Assembly (NCBI RefSeq): GCF_013030945.1
Contig: NZ_JABBXF010000010.1
Location: forward strand, 1-64,000
From: Streptomyces morookaense
Lineage (GTDB): Bacteria; Actinomycetota; Actinomycetes; Streptomycetales; Streptomycetaceae
Direction: 5' to 3'
DNA: 64,000 bases
Shown: positions 56,502-64,000 of the stretch, piece after piece
Position numbering within the stretch: the stretch's first letter is position 1
How the letters are laid out: each line of letters starts with the position of its first letter
Program-made: the position numbers and the translations under genes
The notes under the pieces: model-generated
What the model saw: the letters and a program-made list of their open reading frames with translations, nothing else
The model's database searches: none
What the model was told of the DNA's origin: nothing

Positions 56502-56984
56502 TCAGCGGCGGGCGCGCCCCCGGTGCCGGCGGGGGCGTATCGCGTCCGCAGAGAGCAGCGGCGCACCCGCGATGATCAGCGGCAGCCAGGCCATCAGGTA
56601 GGCCAGGTCGTTGCCGTAGTAGTAGGGGGTGGCCGGCCAGCTGACCGTCATCCACAGGGTGAACGAGATCAGTGCACCGCCGGCCGCGGCGAGGCGGGCG
56701 AAGAGGCCCAGCAGCGTCCCCAGCCCGACCACGAGTTCGCCGATGGCGAGGGCGTAGCCGAAGGCGACGGGGTTCTTCAGGCCCAGGTCCACCAGGCCCG
56801 GGATGGCGGCGGTGTCGTGCGCCGAGTGCATCAGTGCGCCGAGGGACCCCTGCCCGCTCGCGGACAGGAACGCGGGGTCGGTGAGCTTGTCGAGCCCCGC
56901 GTAGACGAAGGTCACGCCGAGGAAGACACGCAGCGGCAGCAGCGCGTACCGGGTCAGGTCGTCGCGACTCCTGAGTGCTGGCAT
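56502..56984 (-). CDS. DoxX family membrane protein
   Basis: 160 residues, four helices. The family text is LLPLRVFLGVTFVYAGLDKLTDPAFL, then VDLGLKNPVAFGYALAIGELVVGLGTLLGLFARLAAAGGALISF, and TPYYYGNDLAYLMAWLPLIIAGAPLLS. DoxX proteins are linked to thiol redox or terminal-oxidase partners, but no partner is nearby. ATG 56984. Downstream of the L,D-transpeptidase gene on the same strand, 145-bp gap. Confidence 0.85.
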   Translation of the reverse strand: MPALRSRDDLTRYALLPLRVFLGVTFVYAGLDKLTDPAFLSASGQGSLGALMHSAHDTAAIPGLVDLGLKNPVAFGYALAIGELVVGLGTLLGLFARLAAAGGALISFTLWMTVSWPATPYYYGNDLAYLMAWLPLIIAGAPLLSADAIRPRRHRGRARR

Positions 56985-57129
56985 GCCGCCGCCCGCCTTC
57001 CGTCCCGTCGTGGGTGGTGGTCCTTGACCGACCATACGTACGGAAGGCGTTCGGCGCTCAGCCCTGTGGACAAGGGCTCGTTTGTGGAAAACTCGCTCGC
57101 CCGCAGGCCGCGCTCCGGTCCCGTCGGTC

Positions 57130-58158
57130 TCAGCCGGCCCGGACGCCCAGGGCGCTGCCCGCGAGCCATTCCTGCCAGCTGAGGTTCCAGTCGCCGTAGC
57201 CGTTGCCGAAGTGGTCCATCGGCTTGGGCTTGGAGCTGCCGTTCACCTGTACGACGTCGCCCTTGAGGCTCATCCCGTACAGCCACTTGGCGTTCTCCGT
57301 GGACATGCCGATGCAGCCGTGGCTGACGTTCTCCTTGCCGAAGGATTCGGCGTTGTCGGGGGCCGCGTGCACGTACTCGCCGCTGACCGTCTCGCGCATG
57401 CTGAAGTCGTACGAGCCGTAGAAGCCGTCGGGGTGATTGCGCGGGATGCCGATGGAGAGCGAGTCCATGACGACCCGGCCCTCCTTGGCCATGATCGTCT
57501 TGATGCCCTGGCGGGTCTGGAAGTTCTTCGACTCGTCGCCGCCGCTGATCGGAATGGTGCGCAGCGTCTTCCCGTTGCGGACGACGGTCATCGTGCGGGA
57601 CTTGAGGTCCACGGTGTTGACCATGGAGTCGCCGACGGTGAAGGAGAGCGAGCGGTCGCGGTCGGCGGCCGTGCCGGGGGCGAGCTTCACGCCCGCGAGC
57701 TTCGCGTCGAGCGTGACCTTGGTACCGGCGGGCCAGTATGTCTCGGGGCGGAAGTGCAGATAGGTGTTGCCCTTGGTCTCGTTCCAGTGCCAGGCGCCGG
57801 GCACCTTCGCGCTGTTCGAGACCTTCAGCCGGCCCTCGATCCCGGCCCGCAGCTCCTGGGCGACCTTCTGCTGCTTGAAGACGAGGGCGACGGGCTGTCC
57901 GACGCCGACCTTCTCGCCGTTCTCGGGGGCGAGCTCGGGCCGGACGACGCGGGCGGCATTCGTCAGCAGCTCGGCGGGCGGTGCGGGCTTCTCGGTGACC
58001 GCGGCCGGCGAGGGCGACGCGGATGCCGACGGCGAGGAGGACGCCTTCCCGGACGTGGCCGGCCGCTCCTCCGCCTCCGCTCCGCCCCCGCAGGCGGTGA
58101 CGGCCAGGCCGGTGAGGGCGAGGGCGGCGGACAGCCCTATGCAACGGGAGAGGCGCAT
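57130..58158 (-). CDS. L,D-transpeptidase lipoprotein
   Basis: 342 residues. Lipoprotein signal LALTGLAVTAC with the Cys near residue 23, a Ser/Pro linker, an Ig-like domain (VALVFKQQKVAQELRAGIEGRLKVSN), then the YkuD catalytic domain. The active-site motif is HAAPDNAESFGKENVSHGCIGMS with the nucleophile in SHGC. It makes 3-3 cross-links in peptidoglycan, as LdtMt2-type enzymes do. ATG 58158 follows GGGAGAGGCGC; a TAGGAT -10 candidate lies at 58246-58251. Confidence 0.93.
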   Translation of the reverse strand: MRLSRCIGLSAALALTGLAVTACGGGAEAEERPATSGKASSSPSASASPSPAAVTEKPAPPAELLTNAARVVRPELAPENGEKVGVGQPVALVFKQQKVAQELRAGIEGRLKVSNSAKVPGAWHWNETKGNTYLHFRPETYWPAGTKVTLDAKLAGVKLAPGTAADRDRSLSFTVGDSMVNTVDLKSRTMTVVRNGKTLRTIPISGGDESKNFQTRQGIKTIMAKEGRVVMDSLSIGIPRNHPDGFYGSYDFSMRETVSGEYVHAAPDNAESFGKENVSHGCIGMSTENAKWLYGMSLKGDVVQVNGSSKPKPMDHFGNGYGDWNLSWQEWLAGSALGVRAG

Positions 58159-58287
58159 GGTTCTCCTATCCGGTATCCAGTGGTCCGGTGTGTGCACGAC
58201 GGATGCAACGACGGAGCCGAGGCGGCTACGCCCCGGCTCGCAACCATCCTAAGCAGCGCAAATACCACCCAAAGGGGCCTGGAGAAC

Positions 58288-58323
58288 GAAGAGGACCCCC
58301 GCCGGTCGGCGGGGGTCCTCTTC
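58288..58323 (-). terminator. guaA terminator
   Basis: A perfect 16-bp inverted repeat (58288-58303 and 58308-58323), loop GGTC, 30 bp past the guaA stop. The strongest terminator in the window. Confidence 0.95.
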
Positions 58324-58352
58324 AGCGCTCGGCGCAGGGTGGGCCTACGGGC

Positions 58353-59951
58353 TCACTCCCACTCGATGGTCCCCGGCGGCTTGCTCGTCACGTCGAGCAC
58401 GACGCGGTTGACGTCGCGGACCTCGTTGGTGATGCGCGTCGAGATGCGTGCCAGCACCTCGTACGGCATGCGCGTCCAGTCCGCGGTCATGGCGTCCTCG
58501 GACGAGACGGGGCGCAGCACGATGGGGTGGCCGTAGGTGCGGCCGTCGCCCTGGACGCCGACGGAGCGGACGTCCGCGAGCAGGACCACCGGGCACTGCC
58601 AGATCTCGCGGTCCAGACCGGCGGCGGTGAGCTCCTCGCGGGCGATGGCGTCGGCGTCGCGCAGCAGGTCCAGGCGCTCCTGGGTGACCTCGCCGACGAT
58701 CCGGATGCCCAGGCCCGGGCCCGGGAAGGGCTGGCGCTGGACGATCTCGTCGGGCAGGCCCAGCTCGGCGCCGACCATGCGGACCTCGTCCTTGAACAGC
58801 TGGCGCAGCGGCTCGACGAGCTTGAACTCCAGGTCCTCGGGGAGGCCGCCCACGTTGTGGTGGGACTTGATGTTGGCGGTGCCGGTGCCGCCGCCGGACT
58901 CCACGATGTCCGGGTAGAGCGTGCCCTGCACCAGGAACTCGACCGGCTCGCCGCTCGCGGAGCCCTCGGCGACGATCTCGGCCTCGGCCTGCTCGAAGAC
59001 CCGGATGAACTCCCGGCCGATGATCTTCCGCTTCTCCTCGGGGTCGGAGACCCCGGCGAGCGCGTCCAGGAAGCGCTTCTTCGCGTCGACGACCTTCAGC
59101 TGCACGCCGGTCGCGGCGACGAAGTCCTTCTCGACCTGCTCGGTCTCGCCCTTGCGCATCAGGCCGTGGTCGACGTAGACGCAGGTCAGCTGGGAGCCGA
59201 TGGCCTTCTGCACCAGTGCGGCGGCCACGGCGGAGTCCACGCCGCCGGACAGGCCGCAGATGGCGCGCTTGGTGCCGACCTGCTTGCGGATGGCCTCGAC
59301 CTGCTCCTCGATCACGCTGCCCGTGGTCCAGGTCGGCTCGATGCCGGCGCCGCGGTAGAGGAAGTGCTCCAGGACCAGCTGGCCGTGCGTGGAGTGCATC
59401 ACCTCGGGGTGGTACTGCACGCCGTAGAGCTTCTTCTCGTCGTTCTCGAAGGCGGCGACCGGGACGACGTCCGTGGACGCGGTCACGGTGAAGCCCTCGG
59501 GGGCGGCCGAGCAGGCGTCGCCGTGCGACATCCAGACCGACTGCTCCGCCGGGGTGCCCTCGAAGAGCGTGGAGCCGGGCTTGCTCACGTGCAGCGGCGT
59601 ACGGCCGTACTCGCGCGCGCCGGTGTTGTCGACGGTGCCGCCCAGGGTGGTGGCCATCAGCTGGAAGCCGTAGCACATGCCGAAGACGGGGACGCCGGCC
59701 TCGAAGAGGGCACGGTCGACGGTGGGGGCGCCTTCCTCGTACACCGAGGAGGGGCCACCGGAGAGAATGATCGCCTTCGGGTTCCTGGCGAGCATCTCGG
59801 CCACCGGCATGGTGGACGGAACGATCTCGCTGTAGACCCGGGCCTCGCGGACGCGGCGGGCGATGAGTTGGGCGTACTGCGCGCCGAAGTCGACAACGAG
59901 CACCGGTTCCGCGGTGTTGTCGTGGACGGCGGCGGGGGGTGCTGCTGACAC
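58353..59951 (-). CDS. guaA: Glutamine-hydrolysing GMP synthase
   Basis: A 532-residue enzyme. Class I amidotransferase domain with the Cys in [16 protein letters not shown] and the His/Glu pair in [12 protein letters not shown]. The ATP-pyrophosphatase domain has the P-loop [16 protein letters not shown]. The dimerisation domain ends [25 protein letters not shown] and GTIEWE. It aminates XMP to GMP. GTG 59951 is the only start before the fold. A TAGAAT -10 box lies at 59996-60001. Confidence 0.98.
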   Translation of the reverse strand: MSAAPPAAVHDNTAEPVLVVDFGAQYAQLIARRVREARVYSEIVPSTMPVAEMLARNPKAIILSGGPSSVYEEGAPTVDRALFEAGVPVFGMCYGFQLMATTLGGTVDNTGAREYGRTPLHVSKPGSTLFEGTPAEQSVWMSHGDACSAAPEGFTVTASTDVVPVAAFENDEKKLYGVQYHPEVMHSTHGQLVLEHFLYRGAGIEPTWTTGSVIEEQVEAIRKQVGTKRAICGLSGGVDSAVAAALVQKAIGSQLTCVYVDHGLMRKGETEQVEKDFVAATGVQLKVVDAKKRFLDALAGVSDPEEKRKIIGREFIRVFEQAEAEIVAEGSASGEPVEFLVQGTLYPDIVESGGGTGTANIKSHHNVGGLPEDLEFKLVEPLRQLFKDEVRMVGAELGLPDEIVQRQPFPGPGLGIRIVGEVTQERLDLLRDADAIAREELTAAGLDREIWQCPVVLLADVRSVGVQGDGRTYGHPIVLRPVSSEDAMTADWTRMPYEVLARISTRITNEVRDVNRVVLDVTSKPPGTIEWE

Positions 59952-60045
59952 GGGGCGGCCTTCCGGCGGTCGGTGGAGGGGGTCTGTATTTGTCGATTCT
60001 ACCGGGGCACGGGTACGTGCTTTCGTCTCACCATCCGAATCCGCA

Positions 60046-60075
60046 TTGGCCCCGGCGGCCTCCCCGGGCCATACT
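60046..60075 (+). promoter_or_regulatory. Promoter of the chorismate mutase leader transcript
   Basis: TTGGCC (60046-60051), 18-bp spacer, CATACT (60070-60075). The predicted start at 60081-60083 falls on the leader ATG, so the leader peptide mRNA is probably leaderless. Confidence 0.55.
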
Positions 60076-60082
60076 GTCGGCC

Positions 60083-60154
60083 ATGCGCAAGCACACGACC
60101 TTCGTCTTTACCTATGGCACCGGCCCGTCCGGCTGCCATGGTCGTGCTGCTTGA
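60083..60154 (+). CDS. Leader peptide of a Phe-responsive attenuator
   Basis: A 23-residue reading frame upstream of chorismate mutase. It begins [12 protein letters not shown]. Codons 7, 9 and 11 are Phe (TTC), Phe (TTT) and Tyr (TAT); TTT and TAT are rare in genomes of this composition. A perfect 15-bp terminator hairpin lies 19 bp downstream, and the bases just after the Tyr and Gly codons (60119-60127) can pair with nine bases of its left side. This is the layout of a trp-like attenuator. The text TFVFTYGT also resembles the start of gamma-glutamylcyclotransferases, but the frame stops soon after, so I do not use that. Confidence 0.7.
   Translation: MRKHTTFVFTYGTGPSGCHGRAA
60119..60127 (+). 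promoter_or_regulatory. Antiterminator strand
   Basis: ACCGGCCCG is exactly complementary to CGGGCCGGT at 60183-60191, which is mostly in the left arm of the terminator. Pairing would break the terminator. A ribosome paused on the Phe codons would leave these bases free; one paused further on would cover them. Confidence 0.6.
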
Positions 60155-60173
60155 ACCGCTGACAAGCACTTCC

Positions 60174-60210
60174 CAGGCGCCCCGGGCCGGTCAAAGGCCC
60201 GGGGCGCCTG
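60174..60210 (+). terminator. Attenuator terminator in the chorismate mutase leader
   Basis: A perfect 15-bp inverted repeat (60174-60188 and 60196-60210), loop GGTCAAA, followed by TCGTTTCCCT. It lies between the leader peptide and the chorismate mutase gene. Confidence 0.8.
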
Positions 60211-60284
60211 TCGTTTCCCTCCGCACCGGGCCGGCCGACCGGCCACGGGCCGCCGACAGCCCCCCGGAGAGGACCACCACCGTC

Positions 60285-60581
60285 ATGAGCACCAGCACCG
60301 CCACCACCGTGAAGGACACCGGCGCCCGCACCGAGGCCGCGGCCGCGGTGATCACCGGGGCCCGGGAGAGGATCGACGATCTCGACGGCCGGATCATCGG
60401 GCTCGTCCAGGAACGCATGGCCGTCTCGGCCGTGATCCAGAGGGAGCGCATCGCCTCCGGCGGGGGCCGCGTGAACCTCTCCCGGGAGCTGGAGATCCTC
60501 AACCACTACAGCGGTCAGCTCGGCAAGCCGGGGACGGCGCTCGCCATGACGCTGCTGGAGCTGTGCCGCGGACGCATCTGA
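60285..60581 (+). CDS. Chorismate mutase (AroQ type)
   Basis: A 98-residue all-helical mutase. The long first helix reads RERIDDLDGRIIGLVQERMAVSAVIQRERIASGG; the substrate Arg/Glu residues fall in RIDDLD, QERMA and NLSRELEIL, as expected for AroQ. It turns chorismate into prephenate, the branch to Phe and Tyr. ATG 60285 follows GGAGAGGACCACCACCGTC. Its expression is probably set by the attenuator in front. No pheA or tyrA gene is near. Confidence 0.93.
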   Translation: MSTSTATTVKDTGARTEAAAAVITGARERIDDLDGRIIGLVQERMAVSAVIQRERIASGGGRVNLSRELEILNHYSGQLGKPGTALAMTLLELCRGRI

Positions 60582-61138
60582 CCGCCCGGCCGCCCCCGGA
60601 CCGCCCCCGGGCCGCCCCCTTGACCGTCACCCGTACGGAGCGTGACCGGCCTGCCGCCGCCTTCGTTGGACCGGTCGTCCGCACCAGCCAGGAGCGGCCC
60701 ACCGAAATCCACGCGTGGCTTCCGCCCCTGTTCATCCGGGCGCCCGACAACGACAGGGCGGATCCACTGGAGTGTGTGACGTGCGAGCACGCGCGTCGTG
60801 GGACCTCACTCCGGTGGCGCGGCGACCGGTCAGCAGGGGACAGCAGCCCGGCCGCCATCCAAGGGCGGTCGGTTCCGGGGACGCCTGGAACCGACCGTAT
60901 CCGGCCGAAACGGTTGCGCACTGCGTGGCTCATCCCCCACGATGCAAAGGGAAGACCAAATCCCTTCCCGCGTACCGCCATTGGTCCGACCACTGACCTC
61001 GGCCTGCGGCGCTCCCCCCGGCGCCGCTCCTGCGGCACCGACCTGCCCTGACCTCGGTGCCGGCAGTCAAGGGCCCCGTGGCCGCCCGCACGCCCCCGCG
61101 GAGCGGCCCGGGGCCCTTCGCCGTGCGCAGGGACGGCT
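60582..61138. other. Gene-free region after chorismate mutase
   Basis: 557 bp without a convincing gene; several open frames exist, but none has family text or a ribosome site. It holds a perfect 11-bp inverted repeat CGGTCGGTTCC (60866-60876)/GGAACCGACCG (60887-60897), a second stem around CGTGG/CCACG flanked by TTGC/GCAA soon after, and the terminator at 61071-61116. A small RNA or an operator is possible. Confidence 0.4.
61071..61116. terminator. Terminator for the GMC oxidoreductase operon
   Basis: GGGCCCCG-T-GGCCGC (61071-61085) pairs with GCGGCC-CGGGGCCC (61103-61116) with a single bulged T, 23 bp past the GMC stop. Confidence 0.7.
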
Positions 61139-62866
61139 TCAGGCGCGCAGGGCTCCGAACGCCCCCTTCGGGACGGCCGGGTTGTGCGGGCGTATCGGGG
61201 TCATGCGCTCGTACCCCGAACCCTGTTGCGGACGGGGGTCCTTGTCGCCCTTGTTCGGCCAGAAGGACATGGCGCGCTCCGCCTGGGCGGTGATCGTCAG
61301 GGACGGGTTCACGCCCAGGTTCGCCGAGACGGCTGCGCCGTCGACCACCGAGATGCCCGGGTGACCGTACAGGCGGTGGTACGGGTCGACGACGCCGTGC
61401 TCCGGGTCGGGCCCGATCGGGCAGCCGCCCAGGAAGTGGGCGGTGAGCGGAGTGCCCATCAGCTCACCGACGTTGCTGCCGGGGAAGCCGTTGATCTCCT
61501 GGGCGAGCAGCGTCGCCGCCGCCGTGGCCTCCGGGATCTGCTGGGGGTTGGGCGCGCCGTGCCCCTGGCGGGCCGTGAGCAGGCCCTTGCCCGGACCGCG
61601 CGTCCGGCGGTATGTCGTCAGGGAGTTGTCGAGGCACTGCATGACCAGGCCGATGATCGTGCGCTCCGACCAGCGGTGGTTCGACAGCGACCGCGCCAGC
61701 TGCACCGGGTGGCGCACGCAGCGGCCCGCGAAGGCCAGCGCTCGCGGTGCCCGGGTGCCCACGGGCACCTGCAGGATGGACAGGAAGCCCATCGCGTTCG
61801 AGCCCTTGCCGTAACGGACCGGTTCGATATGGGTGTTGGCGTTCGGATGCACGGAGGACGTGATCGCCACGCCCCGTGTGAAGTCCGGCCGTCCGCCGTA
61901 GCGGCGGGCGTCGGTCTGCGCACCCACCAGGGCTTCGGAGTTGGTGCGGGTCAGCATGCCCAGGCGGTCGGAGATGCGGGGCAGCAGCCCTTTGTCCCGC
62001 ATGGTGTGCAGGAGTGTCTGAGTGCCGTACGTGCCCGCGGCGATCACGACGTACCGGGCGCGCAGCACCTTCGGCCGGGCGCGCCGCCGGTCCGTGGGGA
62101 CGGTGACGACGCGGTGGCCGCCGTCGCGGTGTTCGGTGACGGCGACGACCGTGGTCATCGGGTGGACGACGGCCCCGGCGCGCTCGGCGAGGTACAGGTA
62201 GTTCTCGGTGAGGGTGTTCTTCGCGCCGTACCGGCAGCCGGTCATGCAGGCGCCGCACTCCAGGCAGGCCCGGCGGGACGGGCCCGCGCCTCCGAAGTAG
62301 GGGTCCGGCACCTCATGTCCGGGCAGCGTCCGCTGTGAGCCGTCTGCGTCATCGCCATCGCCGAAGAACACGCCGACCGGGGCCATGTGGAAGGTGTCGC
62401 CGGCGCCCATCCGCTCGGCTGCGGCGCGGAGATGGCGGTCGGAGGGGGTCATGGTCGGGTTGAGCCGGACGCCCAGCATGCGGCGCGCCTGTGCGTAGTG
62501 GGGCTCCAGCTCCTGCTGCCAGTCGGTGATGCCGGACCACTGCGGGTCGTCGAAGAACGCCTTCGGCGGCACGTAGAGGGTGTTGGCGTAGTTGAGCGAG
62601 CCGCCGCCGACGCCTGCGCCCGCGAGCACCATCACCTTGCCCAGCAGGTGGATGCGCTGGATGCCGTAGAGGCCGAGTGCGGGCGCCCACAGGTAATTGC
62701 GCAGGTCCCAGGAGTTCTTGGGGAGGGTCTCGCGCGTGAAGCGGCGTCCTGCTTCCAGGACGCCGACGCGGTAGCCCTTCTCCGTCAGCCGCAGCGCGGA
62801 GACCGAGCCGCCGAAGCCGGAGCCCACGACGATGACGTCGTAGTCAAAGTTGTCGAGCTCGGTCAT
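61139..62866 (-). CDS. GMC family oxidoreductase with four-Cys motif
   Basis: A 575-residue flavoprotein. FAD fold IVVGSGFGGSVSALRLTEKGYRV, GVGGGSLNYANTLYVPP, and C-terminal HFLGGCPIGPDPEHGVVD and NPSLTITAQAERAM, as in cholesterol-oxidase-like GMC enzymes. Near residue 200 is CLECGACMTGCRYGAKNT with Cys spacing C-x2-C-x2-C-x3-C, which could hold an Fe-S cluster. ATG 62866 follows GAGGAGGACGCGTCGCA. 15 bp downstream of the aldehyde dehydrogenase; an alcohol-to-acid pair is likely. Substrate unknown. Confidence 0.87.
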   Translation of the reverse strand: MTELDNFDYDVIVVGSGFGGSVSALRLTEKGYRVGVLEAGRRFTRETLPKNSWDLRNYLWAPALGLYGIQRIHLLGKVMVLAGAGVGGGSLNYANTLYVPPKAFFDDPQWSGITDWQQELEPHYAQARRMLGVRLNPTMTPSDRHLRAAAERMGAGDTFHMAPVGVFFGDGDDADGSQRTLPGHEVPDPYFGGAGPSRRACLECGACMTGCRYGAKNTLTENYLYLAERAGAVVHPMTTVVAVTEHRDGGHRVVTVPTDRRRARPKVLRARYVVIAAGTYGTQTLLHTMRDKGLLPRISDRLGMLTRTNSEALVGAQTDARRYGGRPDFTRGVAITSSVHPNANTHIEPVRYGKGSNAMGFLSILQVPVGTRAPRALAFAGRCVRHPVQLARSLSNHRWSERTIIGLVMQCLDNSLTTYRRTRGPGKGLLTARQGHGAPNPQQIPEATAAATLLAQEINGFPGSNVGELMGTPLTAHFLGGCPIGPDPEHGVVDPYHRLYGHPGISVVDGAAVSANLGVNPSLTITAQAERAMSFWPNKGDKDPRPQQGSGYERMTPIRPHNPAVPKGAFGALRA

Positions 62867-62881
62867 TGCGACGCGTCCTCC

Positions 62882-64000
62882 TCAGCGCAGGCGGAGCGCC
62901 TTCAGCGCGCGCAGTCCGCCCGTCATCAGCCGTGTGTACTTCTCGTCGTCCATGCCGAATGCCGGACCGAGCGGCATCACCCGCTGCTGTGCGACGGTCT
63001 GGGCCTCGGTGTACTTGAGGATGCCCTCCGAGCCGTGCCGGCGGCCCAGGCCCGAGTCGCCCATGCCGCCCATGGGCGCCTGCGCGCTGCCGTAGGCGGC
63101 CGCGTAGGCCTCGTTGACATTCACGGTGCCGGCCTTCAGGCGTGCCGCGATCTGCCGGCCGCGCCGCCCGTCGGCCGTCCAGACGCTCGCATTGAGGCCG
63201 AACGGTGTGGAGTTGGCCAGCCGGACCGCTTCGTCCTCGTCCGTGAAGCGGTAGACGGACACCACCGGGCCGAAGGTTTCCTCCGTGCACACGGCCATGG
63301 GCGGCTCGACGCCGTCGAGGATGGTCGGCTCGTAGAACAGCGGCCCGGCGTCCGGCCGGTGGCGGCCTCCCGCGACGAGTGTGGCGCCCTTGGCCACGGC
63401 CTCCTCCACATGCCGGGTGACGGTCTCCAGCTGCTTCTCCGAGACCAGCGAGCCCATGTCGGCGCCGTAGGCGAGCGCCGTCCCCAGCCGCATCGCCCGG
63501 GTCCGGGCGGCGAAGCGGACCAGGAAGTCGTCGGCGACCGAGGCGTGCACGTAGAGGCGCTCGATGGAGATGCACAGCTGTCCGGCGGAGGAGAAGCAGC
63601 CGCGGACGGCACCGGCCGCCGCCTTCTCGATGTCGGCGTCGCGCAGCACCAGCATGGCGTTCTTGCCGCCGAGTTCGAGGGAGCAGCCGACCAGCCGGGC
63701 GGCCGCGCTGCGGGCGACCTCGCGGCCGGTGCGGGTGGAGCCGGTGAAGGAGACGTAGTCCGCGCGGTCCGTGACCTCCGGGCCGACCACCGGGCCCTCG
63801 CCGAGCACGACCTGCCAGACGCCCTCGGGAAACCCCGCCTCGATCAGCAGCTCGCGCGCCAGCAGTGCGGTCAGAGCGGTCTGCGTGTCGGGTTTCATCA
63901 CGACGGCGTTGCCCGCGACGAAGGCGGGCAGCGCATCGCCGACCGACAGCTCGAACGGGTAGTTCCAGGGCGCTATCTGCCCGACGACACCGCGCGGGCG
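62882..64000 (-). CDS. Succinate-semialdehyde dehydrogenase-like aldehyde dehydrogenase (5' end beyond the window)
   Basis: The C-terminal 372 residues of an NAD(P)-dependent aldehyde dehydrogenase; the N-terminus lies beyond base 64000. Visible are RGVVGQIAPWNYPFELSVGDALPAF at the edge, LELGGKNAMLVLRD with the general base, the catalytic Cys in SSAGQLCISIERLYV, EETFGPVVSVYRF and PMGGMGDSGLGRRHG. The IS-ER text after the Cys is typical of the succinate-semialdehyde/GabD2-like branch. Operon with the GMC oxidoreductase. Confidence 0.85.
   Translation of the reverse strand, partial: RPRGVVGQIAPWNYPFELSVGDALPAFVAGNAVVMKPDTQTALTALLARELLIEAGFPEGVWQVVLGEGPVVGPEVTDRADYVSFTGSTRTGREVARSAAARLVGCSLELGGKNAMLVLRDADIEKAAAGAVRGCFSSAGQLCISIERLYVHASVADDFLVRFAARTRAMRLGTALAYGADMGSLVSEKQLETVTRHVEEAVAKGATLVAGGRHRPDAGPLFYEPTILDGVEPPMAVCTEETFGPVVSVYRFTDEDEAVRLANSTPFGLNASVWTADGRRGRQIAARLKAGTVNVNEAYAAAYGSAQAPMGGMGDSGLGRRHGSEGILKYTEAQTVAQQRVMPLGPAFGMDDEKYTRLMTGGLRALKALRLR

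Noticed and set aside
60083-60154. Remnant of a gamma-glutamylcyclotransferase gene
   Set aside because: TFVFTYGT resembles its start, but the frame stops after 23 codons, no further homology follows, and the attenuator reading explains the stems downstream.

Overview
The window is very GC-rich, every long reading frame has strongly GC-biased third positions, and the gene content is that of a Streptomyces chromosome core. Many unrelated reading frames lie open across real genes, as expected at this composition. From memory, the order guaA, pcrA, icmB-like, sucC/sucD, purN/purH, folD, mdh, betaine genes resembles the SCO478x-SCO483x region of S. coelicolor; this was not checked by alignment. 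I see no prophage, plasmid, rRNA, tRNA or CRISPR array.

Layout. 1-9121: accessory metabolism and regulators (ABC-2 permease fragment with TetR regulator, amidohydrolase, aldehyde dehydrogenase, MarR-controlled membrane protein, MocR regulator with AhpD-like and PEP-mutase-like partners, membrane esterase). 9177-16576: one minus-strand operon that makes and imports glycine betaine (aldehyde dehydrogenase, choline-oxidase-like GMC enzyme, ABC ATPase, double permease, lipoprotein). 16813-19701: three-gene membrane operon of unknown function whose first two genes share an unusual Gly/Ala motif. 19872-33605: housekeeping block (mdh, icd, folD, purH, purN, sucD, sucC) with DUF3017, RDD, HTH-DUF2690 and PerM-like membrane genes between them. 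33812-41954: two divergent operons, MoxR ATPase plus DUF5682-VWA, and SWIM plus DUF5691. 42090-50794: icmB-like gene, lipase, M23 and NlpC/P60 peptidoglycan hydrolases, pcrA, and a second membrane esterase. 50926-58158: envelope signalling (response regulator, PspC-type histidine kinase, Ser/Thr kinase, PspC protein, DoxX, L,D-transpeptidase). 58353-64000: guaA, a chorismate mutase behind an attenuator, and a GMC oxidoreductase with an aldehyde dehydrogenase.

The best candidates for new biology are these. (1) A leaderless leader peptide with Phe codons, an antiterminator and a terminator in front of chorismate mutase, which looks like ribosome-mediated attenuation. (2) A pair of back-to-back RecA-NDp/PafBC-type DNA-damage promoters between the MoxR and SWIM operons, with a third, weaker match in front of pcrA; this suggests the MoxR-DUF5682-VWA/SWIM-DUF5691 module answers DNA damage. 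(3) A DUF5682-VWA fusion whose junction is a dispersed repeat, and a betaine ATPase whose N-terminal extension is partly encoded by a related repeat. (4) The 16.8-19.7 kb operon with three copies of a G-x-M-[ST]-G-G-A motif in two adjacent proteins.
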